From: Alistipes sp.
GTDB taxonomy: Bacteria > Bacteroidota > Bacteroidia > Bacteroidales > Rikenellaceae
DNA: 32,186 nucleotides
Assembly: GCA_017560305.1 (NCBI GenBank)
Contig: JAFYOF010000102.1
Location: 1-32,186, forward strand
Direction of reading: 5' to 3'
Part shown: positions 8,152 to 16,216 of the stretch, piece by piece
Numbering within the stretch: the stretch's first letter is position 1
Layout of the letters: each line of letters starts with the position of its first letter
Notes under the pieces: generated by a model
What the model saw: the letters and a program-made list of their open reading frames with translations, nothing else
The model's database searches: none
What the model was told of the DNA's origin: nothing
Position numbers and translations under genes: made by a program

Positions 8152-10566
8152 CTATCGGCGCACCTTCACCACGGTGTAAGAGAATGGCTCAAGCGAGCAC
8201 TCGCCGCCAAGGAAGTCCACCTGCTGAGGCTGGGCTGCGATGCGAGCTGGCTCGTCGGGTGAGTTCACGGCATTCTCCTCGCCAGAGATTGACCACTTCT
8301 CCGCCTTGCGAATCTTACCGAAGGTGGTGAAGTCGAGCGCGATGCTCTGTGGCGCTTTTGCGAGGTTTACTATGTGGAGCACAATCTCCCTGCCATCCTC
8401 GGAGCGAGTGGCGGTGATGTCGAGCGTGTCGCTGCGGCGACCAACCATCACGCTCTCAATGAGCAGCGGCTGGTGATGCGCTGACGAGAGTTTCTGTGCG
8501 TGGTAGGGTGGCATACCCCAAGCCTTGTCGGGCGTGAAGAATATCTGACCCTGATTCCAGCCGTTGTCGTTCTGAAGGTATGGCTCAAGCGCATTTGCCG
8601 GGCAGGTGGTGAGCACGAAGTCGCCCGCGCGGCGTACAGCATTCTGCACGATGACATGCGAGAGCATTCGGCGGATGCCGTGTGACGAGCCGTTCTCCTC
8701 GAGGATGGCGCAACGCATAGTGGTCTCTGGGTTCCACTCCTTGAACATTCGCTCCATCTCCTGAAGGCTGCCATCCACCCTGCGAGCAGAGCCGAGGTCA
8801 TCCACCCAAGGGTGGAAGTCCCAGTAGGCGGCCTTGCCGTCGAGGGCGAGGAATACCTCACGCATCTTATCCTTGAGTTCTGGACGCCACCACGCCGAGT
8901 GGATAAACTCCAGCGAAGGGTCTACCTTGCGCATCGCCTCGGAGAGGATGTTGAAGCGCTCGATGTAGTAGTCATAGGCTGCGTATGTATCCATCTCAAA
9001 GAGAGTCTCCTCGTTGCCTATCTCAATGTATTTCAAGCCGTAAGGCTTTGGGTGTCCATCCTTTGCACGCTGTGCGCCCCACTTTGTTGAGGTGTCGCCG
9101 TTGAAGTATTCAACCATCTCGGCCATCACCTGTGGGTCGTCGTTGATGTTCACGGCAAACGAAAGTTCGTAGCCCATAGCTGAGCCGAACTCCACGAACT
9201 CGATGATGCCGAAGCCGTTTGTCGAGTGGTGATACCACTGACCATCGTAAGGCTGTCGCTCGCTGCGCTCACCACGCATCTGCGCAAACTTGTAGTCGGG
9301 CGCATTGACCATCGATCCGCCGTAGCGGAGCATTGTGAGCCCCTGCTCCTTGAAGCACTGTGCGATGTCGCCACGCACGGGCACACCCTTGTAAGAGTCT
9401 CTCTTTGAGAGCATCAGCATCGCCTGGTCTGCCCATATCTTACCCTTGCCCTCGACATAGATAGCAAAGCGTGCGTCGGGGTCGGTTGTGTTCGAGCGGA
9501 GCGTGAACTTATGCTCGCCCCAGTCTGTCGAGATGTTCTTAATCTCGGTGCGACCATACTCCTTGCCGTCGTTGCTCTGGAGTGCCACCCACACCTTCCC
9601 GGCAGAGCCTTTCAGCATTATCTCGCCATCAAATTTCTGACCCTTCTTCACTGCAATGCCCCAGCGGTTGAGGCTTCGGTTTGTTACGCCCACGCGACCC
9701 ACAGAGGCCTTGTTCTCAATCACTTGCGACTGCTCGCCTGTGGTTGCTGTTGTGGTGTCAAGAGCGTATGCTGGCTGCGCCTGAGGGGTGAAATATGCGT
9801 CCCACATACCGCTCACGGCGTGGTCGTTTGTTGGGGTGAATGGGATGTCGAATGACTTGCCATCGTAACCCACGCGCAGGTTGCGGAAACTTACATTGCT
9901 GTTGAACGAGCGCACGCCCGCAAAGCCGATGTTGAGGGGAGAGTCGGTGTGCTCATAGGTGAGTACCTTCTCGCCGTTGAGGTAGATGTTGAATGTCGAG
10001 CCCTCGACCTCGGCGCGCAACTTGTGCCAGCGGAAGCCGCTGACCTCAAAGCGCTTGCTTGTGGCGAGAGGTTTGTAGTCCTGACGATGCACGCTGAACT
10101 TCACGCCACGGCTGGTGAGTGTCACCTCATAGCCGTTGAAAGAGTCGTATCCGTTCTTTGCGTCGCTCACGCGCAGCAGAAGTTCGCCGTTGAAGTCGGC
10201 TATGGCGTCGGCACGAATCTCCACCTCTGCCCAGCCATCAGCGAATGAGTGGGTGTTGTCGATAATCTTTGCGGTTGTCTCCGAGTAGACCTGAATGGCG
10301 TTGCCATCCATCCTCACGGGGCTGTCGTAGTGGCTCATACCCTTGAATCCCTCGGGCAGAATGCCCTCCTCGAAACTCTCGCCAAAGATGCGCTGCGAGT
10401 ATATGCCGCCATAGATTTCGTGGTTCACATCCTCCATACCCGCACCATAGAGCAGCGGCGTGATGTTGCCCACCACCTTGTCGGGATGAATCTCCAGTTT
10501 CAGACCTTGCGCCTGCGCCGCCACCGCAGCAAGAGCGAGTGCAAGAAGTGTAGTCAGTTTTTTCAT
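8152..10566 (-). CDS. secreted alpha-L-arabinofuranosidase-type glycoside hydrolase, GH51
   Basis: Likely removes alpha-L-arabinofuranosyl side chains from plant polysaccharides in the periplasm or outside the cell. 804 residues. The signal peptide MKKLTTLLALALAAVAAQA has an Ala-Gln-Ala end. The mature N-terminus LKLEIHPDKVVGNITPLLYGAGMEDVNHEIYGG is the GH51 opening motif. Residues about 85-240 look like a jelly-roll carbohydrate-binding insertion, followed by a second beta-sandwich (about 290-390) before the barrel. Glu519 in KYIEIGNEE is the expected acid/base. Glu623 or Glu624 in AILEENGSS is the expected nucleophile. The C-terminal beta domain ends at residue 804. No SusC/SusD partner is visible nearby. 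The exact substrate is not predictable. Confidence 0.85.
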   Translation of the reverse strand: MKKLTTLLALALAAVAAQAQGLKLEIHPDKVVGNITPLLYGAGMEDVNHEIYGGIYSQRIFGESFEEGILPEGFKGMSHYDSPVRMDGNAIQVYSETTAKIIDNTHSFADGWAEVEIRADAIADFNGELLLRVSDAKNGYDSFNGYEVTLTSRGVKFSVHRQDYKPLATSKRFEVSGFRWHKLRAEVEGSTFNIYLNGEKVLTYEHTDSPLNIGFAGVRSFNSNVSFRNLRVGYDGKSFDIPFTPTNDHAVSGMWDAYFTPQAQPAYALDTTTATTGEQSQVIENKASVGRVGVTNRSLNRWGIAVKKGQKFDGEIMLKGSAGKVWVALQSNDGKEYGRTEIKNISTDWGEHKFTLRSNTTDPDARFAIYVEGKGKIWADQAMLMLSKRDSYKGVPVRGDIAQCFKEQGLTMLRYGGSMVNAPDYKFAQMRGERSERQPYDGQWYHHSTNGFGIIEFVEFGSAMGYELSFAVNINDDPQVMAEMVEYFNGDTSTKWGAQRAKDGHPKPYGLKYIEIGNEETLFEMDTYAAYDYYIERFNILSEAMRKVDPSLEFIHSAWWRPELKDKMREVFLALDGKAAYWDFHPWVDDLGSARRVDGSLQEMERMFKEWNPETTMRCAILEENGSSHGIRRMLSHVIVQNAVRRAGDFVLTTCPANALEPYLQNDNGWNQGQIFFTPDKAWGMPPYHAQKLSSAHHQPLLIESVMVGRRSDTLDITATRSEDGREIVLHIVNLAKAPQSIALDFTTFGKIRKAEKWSISGEENAVNSPDEPARIAAQPQQVDFLGGECSLEPFSYTVVKVRR

Positions 10567-10595
10567 ATTGTGTATTTTAGTAGTTTTATCTGCTA

Positions 10596-10626
10596 TAAAG
10601 ATAAGGCTTTTAAGGTATAAAACAAA
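10596..10626 (-). promoter_or_regulatory. probable promoter of the GH51 gene
   Basis: Minus-strand TTTG (10623-10626), a 19-base spacer and TATCTTTA (10596-10603, one mismatch to TAnnTTTG) lie 30 bases before the GH51 ATG. The -33 box shares bases with the T-tract of the adjacent terminator. Confidence 0.45.
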
Positions 10627-10655
10627 AAAACCTCCTCACAATTTGTGAGAAGGTT
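10624..10655 (-). terminator. displaced original terminator of tRNA-Cys
   Basis: Arms 10629-10640 and 10644-10655 pair over 12 bp only in minus-strand RNA (one position is C-A on the plus strand but G-U on the minus), followed by seven T. It directly precedes the left attachment core and has the form of the terminator now serving tRNA-Cys, so it is read as the pre-insertion tRNA terminator left at the far end. Confidence 0.65.
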
Positions 10656-10658
10656 TCG

Positions 10659-10671
10659 GAGGTCCGAAGCG
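10659..10671. repeat. left attachment core (direct repeat)
   Basis: GAGGTCCGAAGCG, identical to 18947-18959, where it forms the last bases of tRNA-Cys. At the left it is only a fragment of the tRNA 3' end, as expected for the junction that does not rebuild the gene. Confidence 0.85.
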
Positions 10672-10689
10672 TAGGGTTGCATTAGCATT

Positions 10690-10780
10690 GTTTAACCTTG
10701 TTTGACCTTGTATAGCATTAGGCCGTGGATTTGACTTTTTACTATACCGTCGTTTAACCTCATTTAACCTTGTTTAATGG
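10690..10780. repeat. TTTAACCTTG-type direct repeats near the left end
   Basis: At least five 10-base units, GTTTAACCTT, GTTTGACCTT, GTTTAACCTC, ATTTAACCTT and a degenerate GTTTAATGGG, between the attachment core and the integrase gene. A further TTTAACCTTA lies at 18838-18847 near the right end. The arrangement resembles arm-type integrase or excisionase sites; this is inference. Confidence 0.5.
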
Positions 10781-10801
10781 GGCGTAAAAAAGGGCGTAAA
10801 A
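10780..10801. repeat. left copy of a 22-bp subterminal repeat
   Basis: Two GGGCGT units separated by six A and followed by AAAA. The same 22 bases occur at 18884-18905, in the same orientation, near the other end. A third inverted copy (TTTTTTTACGCCC, 10813-10825) can pair with it to form a hairpin upstream of the integrase. Confidence 0.75.
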
Positions 10802-10829
10802 TTTTTTTTCATTTTTTTACGCCCTGCTC

Positions 10830-10858
10830 TTGACATATTGAGTGCATTCTGGTATTCT
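10830..10858 (+). promoter_or_regulatory. possible integrase promoter
   Basis: TTGACA (10830-10835), 17 bases, then TATTCT, 22 bases before the integrase ATG. It follows the GGGCGTAAAA hairpin directly, so integrase expression could be controlled by proteins bound there. Confidence 0.4.
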
Positions 10859-10879
10859 GTTAATAAATATTTATTATTA

Positions 10880-12313
10880 ATGGATTACAATCTCAGATTT
10901 AAGCTTGATGTTAAGAAGAATGTTTACATCTCAAAAAAGGCGAAGAGCGCAGAGCCTTACTATCAAATCAGCGCAATTATTACTATAAATAATAAGAGAA
11001 TCAACTATTACACGGGCTTCTCGGCTCAAACAAATGTGTGGGTTAATACTAAATCAGAAGATGGCAAACACAACTATGGAGTGCGCAAAGGCTGCTATGC
11101 AAAGAAAGGCTCTCGTGTTGTACCCTATTCCAATGTCAATAGAGCATTGGATAAAATATCGGCAGCACTGCTTACTCTATCTTCTCAAACCGTGGAAATG
11201 ACCAAAGAAACCATTGTTGAAGCTCTTGATTCCGCATTGGGGAAAGTAGCAAGACGCAGCAAACGTCAGAAAGTTGAGGACGTTTCAGTTGAGCCTGAAA
11301 TTATTGAGTCGCCAGAGCCTGAGGAGAAGGAAGATGAGGGGAATAAATTTTGGGTATTAGCAGAGCTGTATTGTATGGATGCGGCTGTTTCTGAGGGCCG
11401 AAATAAGACCCGTGTTAATGTTGTCAATCATCTTAGGAGATTTGAGAACTATAGGGGTAAAGAGCTATCTTTTCCTGATTGTAACGCTAAGTTACTAACA
11501 GATTTCAATGTATTTCTGGACCAAGACGAGGGTGAAAATGATAGCACGCTACATCCCCGTCGTCGTGCGAGAAAAAAGAACTCTCGAACAGTGTCGAAAA
11601 TTATGAAATGCGCTAAGCATTTCTTTAAGTGGTGTCACAAGAATTATGGCGTGTCAGAATATGGTAACATTACAGATTATACAGCACCCCCAGAGATTTA
11701 TGGCGACCCAATAGTTATGACCCAGGAGGAGAAAAGAAAACTATGGAATACAGAGTTTAAGGATGAAGGGTTAGAGTACACAAGAGATTTGTTCTATTTC
11801 CAATGTTCAATTGGTTGTCGTATTTCTGACTATTTTCGTCTTACATATGAAAACCTTGTAGAAGAAGATGGGGGCTTGTGTATATATTATTGTCCAGATA
11901 AGACTGTTAAAGCGACCAGTATAATTTGCCGCATACCTCTAACTCCGAATGCTATAAATATACTTAATAAGTATCGTATTGAGGATGCGTCCCCTAAAAC
12001 GCCTCTATTCCATTTCCCTGATTACTCTCAAACATATAATAGGCAGTTAAAGCGAATGTTTAAGGCTGCGGGACTTAATAGGAGAGTGGTAACTTATAAT
12101 TCTTATGACCAGATTGAGATAAAGCCTTTGCACGATATTGCGATAAGCAAATTTGCTCGAAGCAACTTTATCGACACAATGGTTGGGAATGGAACAACCG
12201 ACAATATAATAGGAACGATGTCTGGACATATTGCCGGCAGCAAGGCGTTTCACCGCTACCATAATCGCCAAAAGTCACAGCAACAGAATGAAGCTATCAA
12301 AATGCTCGACTAA
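10880..12313 (+). CDS. tyrosine recombinase (integrase) of the element
   Basis: Probable enzyme for site-specific insertion at tRNA-Cys. 477 residues from the ATG at 10880; a TTG at 10838 is in frame but overlaps the promoter. The N-terminal part (about 1-110) is an arm-binding-type domain of Bacteroidetes integrases. A charged Glu-rich linker lies at about 135-165, a core-binding SAM-like domain at about 170-265, and the catalytic domain from about 280. Catalytic residues seen: Arg314 in GCRISDYFRLT, Arg427 in KFARSNF, His450 in MSGHIAGS, and nucleophile Tyr460 in FHRYHNR. The usual HxxR motif reads Lys424-x-x-Arg427, a tolerated substitution. Its place beside the attachment site and the repeats supports the role. 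A terminator follows. Confidence 0.9.
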   Translation: MDYNLRFKLDVKKNVYISKKAKSAEPYYQISAIITINNKRINYYTGFSAQTNVWVNTKSEDGKHNYGVRKGCYAKKGSRVVPYSNVNRALDKISAALLTLSSQTVEMTKETIVEALDSALGKVARRSKRQKVEDVSVEPEIIESPEPEEKEDEGNKFWVLAELYCMDAAVSEGRNKTRVNVVNHLRRFENYRGKELSFPDCNAKLLTDFNVFLDQDEGENDSTLHPRRRARKKNSRTVSKIMKCAKHFFKWCHKNYGVSEYGNITDYTAPPEIYGDPIVMTQEEKRKLWNTEFKDEGLEYTRDLFYFQCSIGCRISDYFRLTYENLVEEDGGLCIYYCPDKTVKATSIICRIPLTPNAINILNKYRIEDASPKTPLFHFPDYSQTYNRQLKRMFKAAGLNRRVVTYNSYDQIEIKPLHDIAISKFARSNFIDTMVGNGTTDNIIGTMSGHIAGSKAFHRYHNRQKSQQQNEAIKMLD

Positions 12314-12320
12314 AAACAGA

Positions 12321-12346
12321 AAGCACCTCAACGGGTGCTTTTTTTT
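12321..12346 (+). terminator. intrinsic terminator after the integrase
   Basis: AAGCACC (12321-12327) pairs with GGTGCTT (12334-12340) around a 6-base loop, followed by a run of eight T. It separates the integrase from the restriction gene. Confidence 0.85.
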
Positions 12347-12389
12347 GTGTTTCACGAGCAGTAAAAGTGAAAGATTGGGAAATTTTACT

Positions 12390-12397
12390 TAACTTTG
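12390..12397 (+). promoter_or_regulatory. -7 element of the restriction endonuclease promoter
   Basis: TAACTTTG matches TAnnTTTG exactly and ends 23 bases before the ATG at 12421. The in-frame GTG at 12367 would lie upstream of the transcript, so the promoter decides the start. The -33 region is occupied by AAAAGTGAAAG, part of a recurring motif in this element. Confidence 0.55.
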
Positions 12398-12420
12398 GTA
12401 AAATTCTAACTCAGAGCAAT

Positions 12421-13815
12421 ATGAAATACGACAAAACCTCGCCCTTATCAATTTTCGATTACAGCAAACAACTAATAGGCAAATCTCTAAGAGAAGTTGT
12501 TGCTAATGACCTACTACATACACGCTCAGGTAAAGGTGGATTAGGTCAGTTGGTTGAAGAATTGTTTTTTGAGTATGAAGTAAACAATGACCAACGAGCA
12601 GATTTCGAGGAGGCTAAACTTGAATTAAAATGTACCCCCTTAAAGGTATTGAATAATGGCTCTTTGGCAATTAAGGAAAGATTAGTTTGCACAATGATAG
12701 ATTTCTTTGAGGTTGCAGATACGCCATTTAAGGAGTCGAAGTTATATCATAAATGCTTCCTTATGCTCATTTTGTTTTATCTACATAATTCATCATTAGA
12801 GCAGCATGACCTCAATTTTCTATTCTCAGTTTTATGGCAATTGCCTGAAAAAGATTTAATTATAATTGAGAATGACTATAATATTATTTCTAGAAAAATC
12901 AGAGATGGCAAAGCGCATCTATTGTCAGAGGGCGATACGATGTACTTAGGAGCATGTCGAAAAGGTCAAAAGGGCGATAAGGCTGTCCCTCAACCAAATT
13001 CAGAGGAATTAGCACCGAAAAGAGCATTCTCGTTAAAAACATCATATATGAGAACTATTCTTCCCCATGTTATAGGCACTGCGGAAGGATATTACTGCAA
13101 CTATGCTGCCCCATCAACAGACACATCATTGACCACAATTGATGAGTTGAAAGAGAATTCATTTAAGGAAATCCTCTCTCAGCGATTCGCAACTTACATG
13201 GGTCTTGATTATAATGAAATTTGCGACACATTAGGTCTTACCCCATCATTAGCGAAAAGTAAATATTACAGCATAGCAAGTGCTATGGCTGGAGGCTCAT
13301 TGGATGAGGCTGAGGAAATCAAAAAATCTGGTATGATTATAAAGACCATTAGGGTAAATTATAATGGGCGCATTAACGAGCATATGTCATTTAAGAATCT
13401 TGATTATAAAGAATTACTCGAAAATGACAACTGGTATGATTCGGAATTATATGAATTATTTTCAGGTAATTTCATGTTTGTGATATTCAAAGAACCCGAG
13501 AAAAATTCTCAAATAACAATAAAAGGAAGGACTGAAACGAAGTATTGCTTTGATAGAATAGTTTTTTGGACTATGCCTCAAGCCGATTTAGAAAAAGCAG
13601 AATCGTATTGGATGCAAATTAAGACATTGGTTGCAGAAAATAGAATTCCTGATTTACGGAAGGAATGCTCGATTGCCAACAGTGATATTTTCCATGTTAG
13701 ACCGAAAGGTAGGGATGCTAATGATTTGGATGTAAACCCATTAGACGGCACAAATGTAGAAAAGAACTGCTACTGGTTTAACAATACATATGTTAGAAAA
13801 ATTATCGAGCCTTAG
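12421..13815 (+). CDS. type II restriction endonuclease, Sau3AI/MutH family
   Basis: Likely cuts unmethylated DNA at GATC, the known target of Sau3AI. 464 residues; Sau3AI is about 490. The N-terminal domain opens with IFDYSKQLIGKSLREV and holds the MutH-type active site: Glu47 in LVEELFFEY, Asp61, Glu68 and Lys70 in the D-x6-E-x-K pattern (DFEEAKLELK). The spacings match MutH Glu56, Asp70, Glu77 and Lys79. The C-terminal half (about 220-460) would be the second, MutH-like allosteric domain of Sau3AI. It converges on a C5-cytosine methyltransferase gene, the expected partner. GATC specificity is inferred from the family and from the absence of GATC in the element. Confidence 0.88.
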   Translation: MKYDKTSPLSIFDYSKQLIGKSLREVVANDLLHTRSGKGGLGQLVEELFFEYEVNNDQRADFEEAKLELKCTPLKVLNNGSLAIKERLVCTMIDFFEVADTPFKESKLYHKCFLMLILFYLHNSSLEQHDLNFLFSVLWQLPEKDLIIIENDYNIISRKIRDGKAHLLSEGDTMYLGACRKGQKGDKAVPQPNSEELAPKRAFSLKTSYMRTILPHVIGTAEGYYCNYAAPSTDTSLTTIDELKENSFKEILSQRFATYMGLDYNEICDTLGLTPSLAKSKYYSIASAMAGGSLDEAEEIKKSGMIIKTIRVNYNGRINEHMSFKNLDYKELLENDNWYDSELYELFSGNFMFVIFKEPEKNSQITIKGRTETKYCFDRIVFWTMPQADLEKAESYWMQIKTLVAENRIPDLRKECSIANSDIFHVRPKGRDANDLDVNPLDGTNVEKNCYWFNNTYVRKIIEP

Positions 13816-13830
13816 GCATTTAAGGCTCGA
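13805..13830 (-). terminator. shared hairpin over the convergent stop codons of the restriction and methyltransferase genes
   Basis: TCGAGCCTTA (13805-13814) pairs perfectly with 13821-13830 around a 6-base loop. The stop codons of both genes lie inside the left arm and loop. On the minus strand the stem is followed by TAATTTTTCT, so it can end methyltransferase transcription. The plus-strand tail is less T-rich. Confidence 0.65.
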
Positions 13831-15068
13831 TACAATTCTTCTCCAACTTTAGTAATAATTCCACAAACTAACGCATTACCCATAAAGAATGCTCGTTTTG
13901 TGTCAGTTTCACCTATGGTGTGATTATCGGGGAACATATTCAGTCGCTCCAGTTCCAATGGAATAAGGCGTCTATATCTACCATTCTCAGGGTCAATTAT
14001 AACATGCTTAAAGCGTGAAGGCGTAGAGCCGCCCTCGGAAGTAATAATCGTTCTTGAAGGTCTATCCAAGAAATCTGGGAATGCCATACTGCCCTCGCTA
14101 TATGTAAACTCCGCACCACTACGAGTTTTTCGGACTTCTTTCTTTCCTCCCTTAAGATATTCCCACTTCGGTAGGTCAGAAGGCGAAATATAGTAATCCT
14201 CAGTGATTAATTCTCTATCTTTGCCTTTTGCTAACACATCCTCCAAAACCATGCGTGAGCCACAATAATCAGGTTCAGTCTTATATGTCCAATACCTTCC
14301 GCCGACCATTAAACCCGCATTACTGAATGGACGCAGTGTGTTGTTTTTATTAAACTCTGTGCTCAACTCAGATAAGTCAGATTTAGAATTCTTAAGCAAT
14401 AGATGTGTTCCGCATGTACTTCCCTGAAGCGGTTGCACGGGAAATGCCTTAGCAAATATTCCTTCCTCAAATATCCACTTTGAGGGTTCGTTTATCTGCT
14501 TATAGATAGGACACGATGGTGAATACGCCAAAATGTATGTCCTCTTTCTGCGCTGTGGCATACCATATTCAGCAGCGTTGATAACTCTCCATTCTACAAT
14601 ATACCCAAGATTGGACAAGGATTGCAATATGATGGCAAAATCACGACCACGCTGAGATGCAGGTGATTGCAGTAGTCTATCTACATTCTCAAGGAATAAT
14701 ACTTGTGGTTTCTTATCACCCTTTTCTACGAGAATACGATGAATTTCCCACCAAAGAACCCCCTTTTTACCAACAATTCCTTCCGATTGGCTCAAAACTC
14801 GTGCTACGCTATAATCCTGACATGGAAATCCTCCAACCAACATATCGTGGTCAGGAATTTCTGTGGATTTAACTAAGGCTATATCCTTGTTAATATGTCC
14901 TTCTGCCCCAAATCGAGCAATATATGTACGAGATGCGTGTTGGGTTTTAGTCGCTGGCTCAAACTGATTACTCCATATAGTTTGGAAGAAATTAGGGTAT
15001 GCTCTATCTAAACCAATGCGGAAACCACCAACACCTGCGAATAACTCTACTACCTTAAATTCGGTCAT
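13812..15068 (-). CDS. DNA (cytosine-5)-methyltransferase, partner of the Sau3AI-like endonuclease
   Basis: Probably protects GATC by C5 methylation (as M.Sau3AI does; specificity inferred). 418 residues from the ATG at 15066-15068. The frame extends 19 codons further, but those lie at and beyond the promoter. Motif I is ELFAGVGGFRIGL, motif IV is GGFPCQDYS with catalytic Cys83, motif VI is ENVDRLL, motif VIII is QRRKRTYI, and the last motif is FMGNALVCGII. The target-recognition region lies at about residues 210-330. Its stop codon overlaps that of the endonuclease. The -7 box is so close that the leader is only about 14 bases, which may help early expression of methylation in a new host; that is inference. 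Confidence 0.93.
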   Translation of the reverse strand: MTEFKVVELFAGVGGFRIGLDRAYPNFFQTIWSNQFEPATKTQHASRTYIARFGAEGHINKDIALVKSTEIPDHDMLVGGFPCQDYSVARVLSQSEGIVGKKGVLWWEIHRILVEKGDKKPQVLFLENVDRLLQSPASQRGRDFAIILQSLSNLGYIVEWRVINAAEYGMPQRRKRTYILAYSPSCPIYKQINEPSKWIFEEGIFAKAFPVQPLQGSTCGTHLLLKNSKSDLSELSTEFNKNNTLRPFSNAGLMVGGRYWTYKTEPDYCGSRMVLEDVLAKGKDRELITEDYYISPSDLPKWEYLKGGKKEVRKTRSGAEFTYSEGSMAFPDFLDRPSRTIITSEGGSTPSRFKHVIIDPENGRYRRLIPLELERLNMFPDNHTIGETDTKRAFFMGNALVCGIITKVGEELYRALNA

Positions 15069-15087
15069 TGTTGTGCTTTTTATGATG

Positions 15088-15095
15088 CAAAGGTA
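15088..15095 (-). promoter_or_regulatory. -7 element of the methyltransferase promoter
   Basis: Minus-strand TACCTTTG, an exact TAnnTTTG, 20 bases before the ATG. It rules out the longer in-frame start at 15125. Confidence 0.55.
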
Positions 15096-15166
15096 TAAAA
15101 AACCTTGATATTTATACTTAATCAAGATGGAATGAAGTGAAATTTTTATAAATCTATAACAAAATA

Positions 15167-15754
15167 TTAAAATTCCAAAACATTATACACTTCCTCCAAC
15201 TCCTCCGCCCTTAGTCCTAAGTATCTGCGGGTAATCATAGGACTGGCGTGGTTGAAAATCTCACTCAGTTTGATAAGTGCCATTTCAGATTGCTCACCAG
15301 CACTTTCCACTACCTTACGACCAAAAGTCTTACGGAAACTATGACTGCTCAGGTGCTCCACCTTCACATTGTATTTTACCTTGATAGTCTTAAGGTGGCG
15401 ATTAATCATTTGGGTTGAAATTACCTCACCACGATTGTTGAGGAAACAATGCTCGGTCATATCCTCAACCTTCAGAGCATTGTAGCAATCCATAATATGT
15501 TTCTGGAAACCTTCATTGATTTTAACCTCTCTCCGTTTGCCAGTCTTTTTCTCAATGAGTGAAAATTTAGACCCACTTAATAGTTGATTCCATGTAAGGG
15601 TCTTAAGGTCTGAAATTCTTAGACCGAAAAAACAACCACATCCAATCAATAGTGATAAGCGGTATTTCTTATCTTTATACAACTTACGCACGAGGCTAAG
15701 CATTGTGTCCCATTGGATGTAATCTGCTGTTGTATTTGAATATTTAATGCTCAT
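15167..15754 (-). CDS. catalytic-domain-only tyrosine recombinase
   Basis: 195 residues, about half the size of a normal integrase because the arm-binding and core-binding domains are missing, while the catalytic set is complete: Arg46 in FGLRISDLKTLTW, Lys70 in EKKTGKRREVKI, His138 and Arg141 in HSFRKTFG, His169 in FNHASP, and nucleophile Tyr178 in TRRYLGL. It should therefore be active and not a remnant. Similar short recombinases occur in Bacteroidetes mobile elements and next to invertible DNA. A perfect 12-bp inverted repeat lies just upstream of its start. It may assist integration or excision, resolve element multimers or invert the upstream segment; the sequence does not decide. Confidence 0.85.
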   Translation of the reverse strand: MSIKYSNTTADYIQWDTMLSLVRKLYKDKKYRLSLLIGCGCFFGLRISDLKTLTWNQLLSGSKFSLIEKKTGKRREVKINEGFQKHIMDCYNALKVEDMTEHCFLNNRGEVISTQMINRHLKTIKVKYNVKVEHLSSHSFRKTFGRKVVESAGEQSEMALIKLSEIFNHASPMITRRYLGLRAEELEEVYNVLEF

Positions 15755-15772
15755 TTTGTCAAATTTTAATAT

Positions 15773-15845
15773 AAGTGAAACACTCGTACCGAGTAATTTT
15801 GTTTACATTGCTTAATATCAATTAGTTAGCACAAGTGTTTCACTT
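15773..15845. repeat. 12-bp perfect inverted repeat upstream of the short recombinase
   Basis: AAGTGAAACACT (15773-15784) and its exact reverse complement AGTGTTTCACTT (15834-15845) flank 49 bp. The right copy is itself palindromic (AAGTG-TTT-CACTT). Inside, ACTCG-TAC-CGAGT and a plus-strand TAATTTTG (15794-15801), which fits a -7 element, are seen. Confidence 0.7.
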
Positions 15846-15864
15846 TTGTTCAAGGTGGGACATT

Positions 15865-16194
15865 CTAAAATACCTTCACTATCGACTCCCAACGGAACGA
15901 ACGCCACTGTCCAAGTTCACAATCAAACACCGCAGTCGTTGCATATTTCTCACGGCTCTCACCACGACCATTGATATGGCGTTTAACCAGTGAAGGGTTT
16001 GTAGTGGCGAACATCTCTCTAAACTCACCATTCTTTTTCTGGAAGATGAAGTGTGCTACGCCTGAACGAAGCTTGCTCTTCAAACTCTCAATCATCATCG
16101 CCTTTGCTCCGGCAACAAGGAGATTTTGTGTACGCTCTGCAATAACTGCCATGCGGATTGCGGTGCTGTCTGTAATAACCAATGCGTTTGTCAT
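15865..16194 (-). CDS. small WYL_2/DUF2693-like SH3-fold protein
   Basis: 109 residues. The C-terminal half (GVAHFIFQKKNGEFREMFATTN followed by a conserved ATTAVFDCELGQWRSFRWESIVKV-type end) resembles the Sm-like SH3-barrel domain called WYL_2 or DUF2693, common in Bacteroidetes plasmids and integrative elements. The N-terminal half is helical. The function is unknown; a nucleic-acid-binding accessory role is only a guess. It lies 22 bases after the small gene at 16217-16384 in the same direction, so both probably form one transcript from the promoter at 16407. Confidence 0.65.
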   Translation of the reverse strand: MTNALVITDSTAIRMAVIAERTQNLLVAGAKAMMIESLKSKLRSGVAHFIFQKKNGEFREMFATTNPSLVKRHINGRGESREKYATTAVFDCELGQWRSFRWESIVKVF

Positions 16195-16216
16195 AGCTGT
16201 AAGATTTTTTGTTACA

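Larger units (their letters stand above)
10567..10879. other. gene-free junction between chromosome and integrative element
   Basis: Holds, in order, the GH51 promoter, a displaced tRNA terminator, the left attachment core, TTTAACCTTG-type repeats, GGGCGTAAAA repeats and the integrase promoter. Each is listed separately. No open frame of interest is seen. Confidence 0.7.

Noticed and set aside
10813..10825. Terminator reading of the GGGCGTAAAA hairpin before the integrase
   Set aside because: No gene precedes it on the plus strand within the element, and the same sequence recurs at the other end without a hairpin partner. A binding-site role fits better.
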